Source: Dicaeum eximium
Taxonomy: Eukaryota; Chordata; Aves; Passeriformes; Dicaeidae
Assembly: GCA_013396995.1 (NCBI GenBank)
Contig: VWZP01007937.1
Location: forward strand, 496,001 to 560,000
Direction of reading: 5' to 3'
DNA: 64,000 nucleotides
Positions 39,884 to 51,097 of this stretch are shown one piece after another. The notes beneath the pieces were generated by a model. The model was not told the origin of the DNA. It searched no databases and saw only the letters and a list, made by a program, of their open reading frames with translations. A program made the position numbers and the translations under genes. Each line of letters opens with the position of its first letter. Within the stretch, counting starts at the first letter, position 1.

Positions 39884-40039
39884 ATTCCAGTGATAGAGCA
39901 GCCACAGCTTCTCTGGCAAACCTGTCCCAGTGTCTCATCAACCTCTCCATAAAGATTGTCTTCCTAATACCCAACCTAAACCTACTCTCTTTCAGTGCCA
40001 TTCCCCCTTGTCCTGTCACTACATGCTCTTGTCAAGAGT
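39884..40039 (-). mobile_element. CR1 LINE, internal fragment lacking the 3' tail
   Basis: Reverse-complement CR1 contains agcagccacagcttctctgg, caaacctgtcccagtgtctc, ctaaacctactctctttcag and tcctgtcactacatgctctt. The usual 3' tail and the gccatgggcagggac block are missing on the left, so deletion or recombination removed the 3' end, unlike ordinary 5' truncation. Confidence 0.9.
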
Positions 40040-43000
40040 ACATGAAAGGAGTTTTCAGCTGCTTTTGTTTTTTTTTTTTAGATTTTAAATATAAAGGTAA
40101 GTAGAGCATGTAGTGAAAGACCATAGAGAGAATGTTCACACATTTTATATGAACTCACATAAATGACCATGTCAGGAATGTACCAGCCTTTTCCCTTAGG
40201 TTCTGGAATTCAAAAGTTTTAAACTGTGCTGAGTGTACTGCCTCTATTCAAGCGAGCATGGAGACTTGGAAGCAAGGCTATATGGGGAAAGCAAATCCTC
40301 TTGGATCTCTTTCAGCTACATACACTTTGTGTGGGACTTGTGTTCTCTGGACGGCCTGGCCCTTGACAAAGTCTCACTTCAAAGATCTGAAAACAGAAGT
40401 TTTCCTAACTGCTTCTAAAACTGCCTGCAAAGCAATGGTAATAAGCTGTACATTTGTTCAAGTTCTTATCCCATATGGGCAGTAAATGAAACCATTCTTT
40501 CAGCCCCATCAGTAAGAGACAAATTATGTGGAACAAATTATGTAATTTCTTGTGTACCCTTCAAGAGTTGTCCGAGCTGTGACCTCTTCTCTTGCTATTT
40601 TATCTTGCTATTTGTAAATAAACCAAAGCTTTGCTAAACAATTAACTTTGCAGCACATTCTGTGCATTCTCCTTAACTTATCCCTCTGTGGAGCACGTGC
40701 CTGAAATGGGATGGTCCAGTTGGGGGAATCACAGAGTGGACCTGAGCATCTCTGCCCTGAAATAATGTTGTTACCTTTCTTTTTCTTGTGGTTGTGATCA
40801 ATCTTATGGAGCTTCATTTTATCTGAAAAGTGTTTTGGTTTAGTGCTATTACATTACCTTGACATCTCACATTTCTTCATTGCTGATACACCCTAGTCCT
40901 TTACCAAAAAATGATGATCAATATTACTCTGAAAAATTAATTTGATCTAGCTTTAGTATTCATAAAGCATTTTTGGTAATGCAGCTGATCACAAATTATT
41001 CAGCTGCTGACCACAGGTAACTTTAAGACAGCTCCTGACACAGGAATCAGGCTTAAGTTTTCAGCTTACACACACCTGACTTTGCTGATTTTTCTAATTA
41101 TATACATGTTATTGTCCTAGAACAAAACAAACAACCATCCCAGTAGGGTTAAGGACTAAAGCTGATTTTGTTCTCTGGAAAAAGATGTCTAGCAGGAGGA
41201 AGTGGATTCAATAGCAGTGCATAGATTTCGAGAAACCTAAATTGTAAAGTAATTTTGACAAGGTAAAAGCAGTGGAATTAAATTCAGGATGATTTTGACC
41301 AAATGTTTCATTTACATATTCTTTAGTTCTCTCAGAGCTCCACCCAGCAGTGCAGAGATGAGTAGCTACCTAATTGAGCCCAGGATATTACCTAATTTTG
41401 CATTTGATGCTCTGCTCTCCTTTTGCTCTGTGAGGCAACTGTGGACTACTCTTTCATCCTTCTGTGACTCAGCTTCTCCCTCCATCATCTCCCTTTTGAA
41501 AAGATCATCTCCTTTTTATGGATTTATGAATATTCTACATGTATGCACCTTGAATTTTGACCTTCATTTCTGCATGATGGCTTTTAATCTATTCTATCAC
41601 AGAAGTACAACTAATTTATTGTTAAAATAGAGTGACTTTTTATTCCTTCATAAAGAATAGGATAATGAATGATACCTGGGCTCCTCAGTGGATTTTTAGA
41701 GAGATTTCAATGAACTAAGTCCCAAAAGTAAAGTAATGGTACTTTTGTTATTAATCCAGAATTATACTTCTTGTATATTAAAATAAGAGTTGCCACCACA
41801 CAAAAATACTACCATTTGAAATTGAATCTATTATTTATTCAGAGATTATCAAAAACTAAGTCATTAGTGTTCCAAAGTTACAAATGAAACTGAAGATAAA
41901 TTCAGGGATATAATTTAAATCTCATGGATTATTTGAGTAGGATTACGGAAATTTTAAGAAGAATTCTGCTCTCATTAGTCTAGATGAGTAGAAATATCTG
42001 CCAGGCAAAAAGTTGAAATGATAATTGTAGGAATACTAGCTCATCTTTTCCTTACATACATGCTTTTCAAATAAATTAATTATCAGTAAAATAATCCACA
42101 GAGAAATTTTATGAAAAATTGCAGATGAAGCCTCTTTTTCTTGTGCTGTGAAATTGTTTATACAGAGAATGTCATTTCTGTTGGCCACTCAGAGAGGAAT
42201 TAAATGAGCAGGGTTCCTTCAATTTTCTTTGCTAGAGTAAAATGCATGACTATTTTGCATTCTGCTTTCAAACAGAAACATAGAAATAAATACATCTGAA
42301 AAATAATGACATTACCTTAGACTACTGCAAAAATTTATTCTGATTAACTCATGGCCTATATGTAAAAAAAAATCTACTTCAATTGTAAATAAAATTGATG
42401 TACCAAAATAGATAAGACTGGATAAATGCCGCAGAATGAGTTGATCACAAGACTCCATAAAATCCAAATGGATCTGCCATGTTTAAATGAAGCTTTGGCC
42501 AATGTGTGATTTGAATTATTTGTAATAACCATACTTTTACTTTCAAGTGTTAAGCTTGGCCAGTGTTTGACTAATTCATCCCATAGCTATACTATTTTCA
42601 CCTGTGGCTTCCTTAACTAAAAAGCAAAGATTCTATAACAGTACAGTGAGACTAAAAATCAAGCCCTTAGTTTCCAAACTCGGGTATTGTCTGTCATCAA
42701 GCCTAAAGTCAAGTGAACTCATCATATATGAACACCATAAGGTTTCTAAAGATGTGTTTAAATGTGTGATTAAAGTTCAGCTTTACTAAGCTGAAGAGCT
42801 GAAAAAGAGGGCAGCGGACTTTGTGCTTCCAAAGATTTACAGGGACACCTACACTGAGCAAAGGGTTCAGAAAACCTATTAATTGGTACCAAAGGAGCAG
42901 GGATAAGAATCTGTTGCAGACTGGTTCTGTCCAGAGGCACATGCTTCCCTAAGCATCCTGCCATATTGCTGTGGTCCTGGATAGACTGAGCACCTCTGGC

Positions 43001-44935
43001 TCACTGCTCTACTGATCCAGCTATATTGCTCCTGGTTCTGCTGCAGGATGGAAATGATCCCACCTCCTGTCATTTTAATTTCTTTCAAATTGCCAGTCTC
43101 TTCTTCAGTGCATGGAATTGTTATCCCCATCTCTGCTGAAACTGGGACTTGTGGGAATCAGCTGAAGCATTTATGAAAAGCAGGATACAGAAATTCTTGT
43201 AGTTGATACATGAGAATATTCCCTGAAAATACTAAATAAATGGTGTAAAAGTAAGCAGTATGAGTATTTATCATATTTATACTAGAGCTCATAGAACCTA
43301 TTCAGTTAGGAAGTCAAGAATTTGTTCAGTTTTTAAAGAATAGATTCTGTTTCTGCTTAAGTCATTAGCATAGGACATGCTATTCTAATCACCTTTGGCA
43401 GAATGCAAACAAAACATGCAGTTTCCTATTCTTTCTCTCAAGTTCCACCAATACTGATTTGCTAATTCGCTCTGGCAGAATACCAGGTGTCCCATTGTGT
43501 AAAAATGCTTTTACTCATAAGGTGAATGAAAAGTTCAATTTCTCATTACTGTTTTTCCCATCACTTGTTTGTAGCATCATATTTTGCTTTATGCTGCTCT
43601 TTCCCACAGCAATAGCCCATCTGCAATGCATAACTAAGGACAGGCAAGTGTTTCATTTGAGTGTGGCTTAGAATATCCTTGCTTAGGAAACAGAAATGCT
43701 CTGTTTTATCAGTAGATTTACTGATACTGATTGCTTCTTTACTAGACACAATTAATGGAAGATACAATCTCCTGTATCCCTCTCACAGGAGATACTAGTC
43801 CTGTGACCTCTGAAAGATTCCTCAATACTGTACAATAAAAGGCACAGTGATTATACTCCCTTCCAAATTCTCAGATAGACACTTCTTGGCATGAGATCAC
43901 ACAATCACTGGTGGAGAGTCCTGATTTCCTTTGTAGGAATCTTCTGCTTCTTTTCCCTCCAGAACATCTTCCCCTCTTATAAACAGCATTGTAACAATAG
44001 CAATGTTGTTACCAGGTGGTTAATGATGTTGCTAGCCAGGTTCACTAAAAATTGTAGTTAGCACAGGCAAAATTTCCTTTCTGCCTCATCTCACTGTGTT
44101 CAACCAGATTGTGTGAAGGAAGGAGATAGATTTTAAATTACAAACTTCAACACCTTTCTTTGACACAGAGATGCCCAAGGCTTTAGTTAACATGTTTATT
44201 CACTTTGCAATTTGTCAAACTGAAAAGAATGTCTTGGGCACTCAAGCAGGGCTTCTTACATCAGCAGGAAAGAAGGAATGGGAAGTGCAGATAGACACAA
44301 AAGGTGCTATTTATCCCAGTCCTGTAATCTCTTCCCCTTCTACAAGCATGGTAGGAATCACAAAACCTTTTTGCATACTTAAATATAGTTATAGAGTGGC
44401 AATATCTAAGATCTGCCATCATCAAAGGTTTTGTGGATGCAATAATGGGAATTGCATTCAGTGAAAATATTTCATACTGCTGGGAAGTGAACCTTGATCT
44501 TTATTGCCACATGAGACACAAATGCCCTGACCATGTTTTTTGACCCAAACACTTGTGAAAACTTCTTACAGTGCATTCATAGGCTGAAGAACAGTGGAGG
44601 AACAGGGCCAGTGCCTGTAAGTATGCAGATACTGCCTGGATCTCTGTAACTGGAAAAGTGATTGCCAAGCTGCAATGTCATTTATAGTGCAAGGAGACCT
44701 CACTGCTCAGGTTTCCATGAGAAGGGAATCCTAGGTGGATAGTCATGGAAAGGACAAGCACAGTCTTCTCAGGCTGCATGATGTAGGAACCAGGGTGTCT
44801 GGCTCCATCACACACCTGCCCTACAGCAGACATCAATCATCCTTCTTCTGGATTCCTTCCAATGCCCAGTACCCCTCTTCCTTTCATTAACTGGGAAGAA
44901 TAAAACAACCAAACTAAACTGTGCTGTCACTTCTT

Positions 44936-44989
44936 TGTTTCCAATACTTTTTGTTTGTTTTCTGTTTCCAATACTTTTTGTTTGTTTTC
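44936..44989. repeat. Perfect 27-bp tandem duplication
   Basis: The block 44936-44962 is repeated exactly at 44963-44989. Each unit starts tgtttccaatac and ends tttgttttc, with no mismatch between units. The T-rich end of the unit probably assisted slippage. Absence of divergence points to a recent event, possibly polymorphic. Confidence 0.96.
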
Positions 44990-45930
44990 AAGTGCCTGAG
45001 TTGTTAAAGCTTCCTTTCCATTTCTCTACAATTTCTTAGACAGAAATGCCAACAGAAATCTCTGCTTATTCATAAAGAAGCTTTATTGATCTCTGCTCAA
45101 GCAATTCTAGAAAACTACCTAGGAATAGCTGAAAATGGTGGAAAATGGCATCCCAGTGGCTGTTTTGGCCTGCTCTTAACTGCCCACCCTCCAAACCAGC
45201 CAACATAAGGGGAAAAAGGGAGACAGAAAACACAGTGCAGAGGTTCCTCATCCAGGTCCTATCTGCTGTCCAAAGACTGCAACTTGCTTTTTCTCTTGTT
45301 CAGTGTGAGGTATTTTGCTAAGTGTATTTCAGCATGACAAGTATCTCAAGAGACTCAAAACACACATCATCATCTTGCTCTGTGAATCCAGTGACCTTAC
45401 TCTTGCATCCGTAAGGGTAGATGGATGACATTTCCAGCAATTTTCCCTAAAGAAAGAAGACAAAAGATATATTAGAAGTCTTATGGACATTGCAGGCAAA
45501 CTGCAAGCTGAGAAATGTGTATAAAAATGAGTCAGGTTAGTAGTCACTCCAGGCAGCACCTTTCCCATGGGATTAAATGAGAGAAAAACATGATCAGGAA
45601 ACAGTTCTGGTTTTACACCATGTGTTACTGCAATGCACTCATTAGAAAGGCTGTTTAATACTAGAAAACTTGTTCAAATTTACATCATTTATTATTATTA
45701 TTTTAATAAACTTTATTATCAATACAGTGTTGCATATTTTCTGTCTGGCTTGGTTTGCTTATCCCTAATAATTAGCAAAGTGACCTGGCTACTACTTCAT
45801 AAAGACCAGGCACCAAAGAGCATTGGCAGTCAACTTCTGAAGTGACCAAGTAACAAAATTGCACAGCAAGTGTGTACACTGAAATGGTGATGATTTTTAC
45901 AGCTTGCAACTCACACAGGCAAAAAAACTG

Positions 45931-45950
45931 AAACCAAACCAAACCAAACC
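45931..45950. repeat. (AAACC)4 pentanucleotide microsatellite
   Basis: Four perfect AAACC units are followed by a degenerate agacc and aacaaaaa. It belongs to the same A/C-biased simple sequence seen at 32.1 and 38.4 kb. Confidence 0.93.
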
Positions 45951-48900
45951 AGACCAACAAAAAGGGAAAAACAGAAAAAGAGACTAACAATCCATCAGTT
46001 TTTCCATCAGCTGAGTATGAGGAACTCAGATTTGACCAATAACTTGTCTAAATTTACAGACTTTGTCCTATTGCTAAAATTTTGCAAGCACAAAGTGATA
46101 AATGGATTTGGTACAGTGTCAGAAATTGTCTTTCACATAAGAGGTCAAAGAACCAGGATGATTATCTCAAGACAACTTAGTGAAAAGTTTTTGTCATTAA
46201 CTGAGGCCATTCCTTATTTGGAGCAGCAAACAATGTGTTTCAGAGGCCAACAGTTGCAAGAAACTGCCTGAAAATTAAAAGCACTTAAAAGTCCTTTGGG
46301 GCCAGTTAGAGTTCATTACATTTTTGTTTCAGATGTTGTTTACTTTGGCATGTTAAGCTATCCAGAATATTCCATCAGCTTGAAAGTGTGCCTTAGCAAC
46401 CTTAACATCTTGGTTCTTGTCTGATCCACAGGGAGGCTGATAGAACTGCATATGATAGTGCTCCAGAAATGGCCCCATTTCTGCACCAAACGCTGCCAAA
46501 AACAGCAACAAACATCTACTCAGTCTTCAGTACTGATATCTTACACAGTTCTGGATGAAGTAATTACTATTCCATTGGAGACAATAAAGGCTACTATGCC
46601 AAACCCAGCTAACATTTTAATTTATAATATATTCTTGCAGCCTGCTCTTGACAGTGACATTACCCTCTATAGTTTACTGCAAAGCTTCAGTATATAAAAA
46701 AGAGCACCAACCATGTTTGAAACATTCTGTTGTTCATGTGGAAATCCATTTCAGAGCCAGAATCACCCTTTTCAAAACAGGATTTATACTGTATGAGACA
46801 GAAGGATACTGACACTCCACCCCAATGAGCAGGTACAGTCCTGCTGTCCTTCAGCACATCTTCCCATGGCTAGAGTAAAAACCATGTAAATGATCCCATC
46901 CATGGCAAATATGTAGAAGCAAATCTCACCTCCTGCATTTAAGAAATTGTATTTTCTGCAGTCTACACAATTTATCAGTATTAATACACTGTTGTCGCTG
47001 TCATGTCACATATGTCTTTTCAGTCATGTCTTGTTAGGTAGGCTCAGTTCATAATTTTGGAAGCCTGATACTGTAAAAACCTATGGGGGATTAGGATTAA
47101 TTTAAAACCCCCTATGGAAAGAAAAATTTGGTCTTTAAGGCCTCTGATGTTAGGTCAAATATTGCTTATCACTTAAGATTTTTCCTGCATAAAGGAGAAA
47201 AGACTCATCTGACTGAGCAAAGAGCAGATCAGTGTGACTGAGAAGGAGAATGAATGTGCCAGAGAAATTCAGGTACTGTGAAGCAAATGAGCAAATCAGT
47301 GCAGAATGGAGGAGCAGAGCAAAACAGCCACCCATCACCCTGGAGAACAGGTGGCTTTTTAGAAAGAATGAAAACAGACATAAATTATCTTCAGGAAGGA
47401 AGGAATATAGGGAACAGGTGTACCTGCTCCACAAAAGACCTAAGTGGAATTGTAAGCAGAGCAAAAGCTGGAAAGACCTATGAACTGAGAAATAAGAAAC
47501 ATGATATTTGCACAGGAGACTAACAACTAAAAACAGATCTGTCAACAGAAAAGTTATGAACAGAAAATGTTTAGAGGGAGAGAAGTTTGACAGTGCGTTT
47601 AGCTGGGACAGAGGGAATCAAAGTTCAGTGATTGGAATTACTACTTCTTGTGAAAATTTCACTTAGTGTATAAATAGAAAGCAAAACCTACCAGTCAGAT
47701 CTCAGACAGGACATTTTAACATAGTGCCCACATCAATATATATGGAAATAACTGGAAATAATGTCTAAAACCTATTACTTTACCTAAGAAATTAAAAATC
47801 ACCACTACTTATGAAAGATCTATACCATTTATCCTGGGACAGCATAGAATTAAAAAGGCCTCTCCTCTTGTCAGTAAAATTTATGCTAACTAAGCATGAT
47901 TCATCAAATCACCAAACTAATGTTGAAGTGAAAAAAAAACCCTTCCTCCACTTCAACTTCAATGAAAACAGGATTGAGGGAAGAAAACTTGGAAATGGAA
48001 AAACTGATAATTGCCACGGAAAAAAATTACCATCACAATGCTTCTGAAATAACCTTGTGAACAAAGTAGTTTAAAGCATAGAAGCCAAGATACTTAGCTC
48101 TTCAAAGCAATGTTGATTTACATCACCTGAGAATCTGCACTGTCCACAAGACAACAATCAGACTCTTTCCTCCAAGCACTGAATAGTTCTTTCTACAGTA
48201 CTGTTGTATTATAATATGACTAGGAAATGTTGCAAATGGATCTAATTATTATTATAATCTTAACAATATAATCTTGACGTCCTTGTCAAATGTTATTTCC
48301 AAGACATAGAGAGATGTCCTACAGGCAGAAGAATTAAAATAAATAGATTAAATAATTTCCTACTGGCGAGATATCCTAAAAAGCTAATAGGTTTAGATTC
48401 TGGATTGGATTCTGTAGCAAAGATATTTGATTTATTTGTCAAAATTTAAAGATCTTATAGTCCTCCATCAATCATTTTGAACAAGATAGGTTAATTAGAA
48501 ACCCCAAACTTAACAATTACAATTCAGACAATATTTTGGCAATGTGCATTAACTAGAGGTCAAGTAGAACTGTGTCTTCAGTCTAATACGTTACATCTAG
48601 TTAGTACTAGTACATGTGCTCCACTGTTTCAGATACACAGTAGTAATTCTGTTTTTTAAAAAATGGTGGCTTCCAGATCCAGTGAGCACTGAAATCCTCC
48701 AAAATTTGGATGTCTGACTTTTATTTGTGGCTGCTTGAGTGATGAATAATGAAACCAAGAAGGCAAACTAAGTGAATCCGTGTCTGCACTGACTGGATTT
48801 TCCCAACTCTCCCAGCCTGCTCCCACCTGATTTTAGAAAACTCTCCCAATAATTCTTTATCAAAAATCCATTCTCTCTGTAAGAAAAGGTTCATAATTGC

Positions 48901-50339
48901 TTCAGCTGTAAAGGGATCTTATAGTTTGAAGTACATCACTCTGGAAATAAGGCCAGTCATTTAATTTGACCTTTATAATATTTGAATAGTTTCCAGATGA
49001 CTTCCAGACAACAACAGTGCCTCTTTGGAAGTAACTCCTGCCTGATAAAGGGAATCGAGTTATTAAAAATGAAAAAAAAAAGTCTCCAAGTGCATAAATA
49101 GTATCAAGCAGGTCAGCAGTGTTCCAGTATGAGCCAACATCCCTTATCTTACATAATGTTGATAGTGCTGCCATCTGCTCCACTTAAAAGCTTTCAAGCC
49201 GAAAGAGAAGCAGTATTTTATTAGCAAATACTTTCTGCTAATGTACCATCTTCACCTCTGCTTGGGAGTCCTGTAAAAAAATCACCTTTGATACCCTTTA
49301 TCTTGCATATGTTTCTCTAAGGGAGAGTTTTGATGGTGCTAAAGAGACAGTGATTCCTATGGAATCTGCTCTCTTCCCTGCCAGAGCTCCTCTCACTGCG
49401 AGGGGCAGGAGAAGGAAAGTGCCCACTCCCTTCTGTGCCATTGTGAGAGAGATATGGTGAAAAACAGAAGAGTGGCCATGGGAGCTGTGGAGTGGGACTC
49501 TGTCAGCTGTGAAGTCTTGCACAGCCACCACTGATCTTGTCAGAGTGAGGATACAGTGATCTCTTATCAACAATGATTTGGTTTTTGCAGCTCTGTAGAG
49601 CATTAACTACAAAACCCACTCCTGCTCAGTGCACAAAACCCTGCTGCCCAGAGGCAGATGAATCTTTGGACACAAACCATCACATCTGAGGTCCTGAAGA
49701 CACATCTTGAGTTTGTAAATGACCGGATACAACTCCAGACCATGAGTTCCCCTGAGAAACCAGCAATCTGAAATCAAGATCCATCCACTGTCTCTGTTCC
49801 TCTCCATAGTTCCTGATCAGTGTTATGGTCACTCATATTTTTAGGAATGAGTAGCATTATGGATGAGCTTTGCTGTTAGTGACAGTAGGTACCTGAACCC
49901 TGAGCCTTGCAGTGGCAAGGTTTAATTGCCCACTCCAAGAACCACTGTTAAGTCATTGGTTCTGTGCCTTGGGTGGTAAGATATGCAGAAGTTTTCCTGC
50001 TTCTCAAGCATTGATATTGCCCCGGAGTCAAGTGAGAAAGTCAAGTGTTTGAGATGCTGAACAGAAATATGGCTTGCTGCATTTCACATGAAACGAGAAC
50101 AGGCAGCACATTATGTCTGAAGAGTCCTTAATACACAAATTAACTGAGGGACAAGGTTGCTTTAATGATTCATCATTAAAGGGGAAAAGTTAATCACTTG
50201 TGCACTTTCCAGAGCAATTTTTAAAACAAATTAATTTTTAGTTATAATAATTGGCATCTAACATAAATTAGATGTATTGTCTGTATGTCTTGGGGCACTT
50301 TACGATGGCAGTGTGTTCTCTGATCCTCTGCTTTATGCC

Positions 50340-51097
50340 CCCAAATGGTTGCTGTGTCTTTGAGGTGGGTCCAGAGGAGGGATGAGCCCTGGGCTTGTTG
50401 GTGAGTTTTTTTCAAAGCCTTGCTCCCCAGGCTTCCAGGGTGCAGGGCAGTCTGGGTTTTGCTTGGCTAGCTTGGTTTTGTTAGCTCAGGTGAGAAGTTT
50501 TTCCTTTCCCTGGCCTTGGAGAAGCTGCAGCAGCAATCCTTTGGCAATCTTTTGAGATGAACTGGACAGCTTGTTTAGTCCAAGACCAGAGAGAGAAAAC
50601 GGGACCTGCGGGAGAGGGGTTGGTCAGGACCAGCAGGAGAGCTGAATGGGTTGCTCCATCTCAGCCACAAACCCTGGGAAAGCTGAGCCTGGGACAGAAG
50701 GCACACCAAGCCCACCTGCTTCATCTGCTCGTGGAGAGGAGGTCAATGCCAGAGGTTTCCATCTGTTTGCCTGAATTGCTGTGTGAAGCTCCTGTTTGTT
50801 TGTTTTCCTGAGGGAGAAGTCCCCACCATCTTCTGTGGCATGACGTGAGCCAGTAATTTTTCCCTGGCATTTTGGGTTTTGTTCCACTTTGTGCATGGGG
50901 GTAAGGTCTGATGTTAAATCTAGCATTAATTTATGTGGGCATTCTGTTTGTTAATAAACTATTGGGCGTTTTTTTTCACTTTCTTGCACTAGTATTTATT
51001 TCATGTTGGTAGAAAAGGATTGTGGGAACCCTTTTAGAGGGGACGACTCATTCTAGAGTGTCTTCTACTAAATTTGTTTCTAAACTGAGGCACTGTG
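50340..51097 (+). mobile_element. Probable ERVL-type LTR region (old)
   Basis: The right half carries LTR-like landmarks in order: a polyadenylation signal within gttaataaactattgggcg, a T-rich patch, cttgcactagtatttatttc, a tggtagaaaaggattgtggg block and an ending aatttgtttctaaactgag. These resemble the R-U5 region of avian ERVL-like LTRs as I know them. The left half is G+C-rich (50550-50820) and gives frames on both strands without protein similarity. Boundaries are uncertain. One reading puts an LTR at 50784-51092 flanked by ctgtg on both sides (50779-50783 and 51093-51097). Confidence 0.5.

Larger units (their letters stand above)
40040..50339. other. Long unique noncoding stretch, no gene seen
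   Basis: About 10 kb without a recognisable CR1. It holds a T12-14 run at about 40066-40079, an (AAACC)4 run at 45931-45950 and a 27-bp tandem duplication at 44936-44989. The stretch 40500-40760 has an aataaa signal (40617-40622) in an LTR-like context but could not be confirmed. Frames up to 131 codons (minus, 47150-47545) are hydrophobic mirror images of a purine-rich plus strand and carry no domain. Confidence 0.5.

Noticed and set aside
47150..47545. 131-codon hydrophobic minus frame that could be read as a membrane protein
   Set aside because: The complementary strand is purine-rich, which by itself yields Leu/Phe/Ser-rich frames; there is no domain, no splice context and competing plus frames exist.
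49298..49603. 101-codon minus frame with a hydrophobic leader-like segment, considered as a retroviral envelope relic
   Set aside because: There are no supporting motifs and no neighbouring viral sequence; the resemblance is too weak to annotate.
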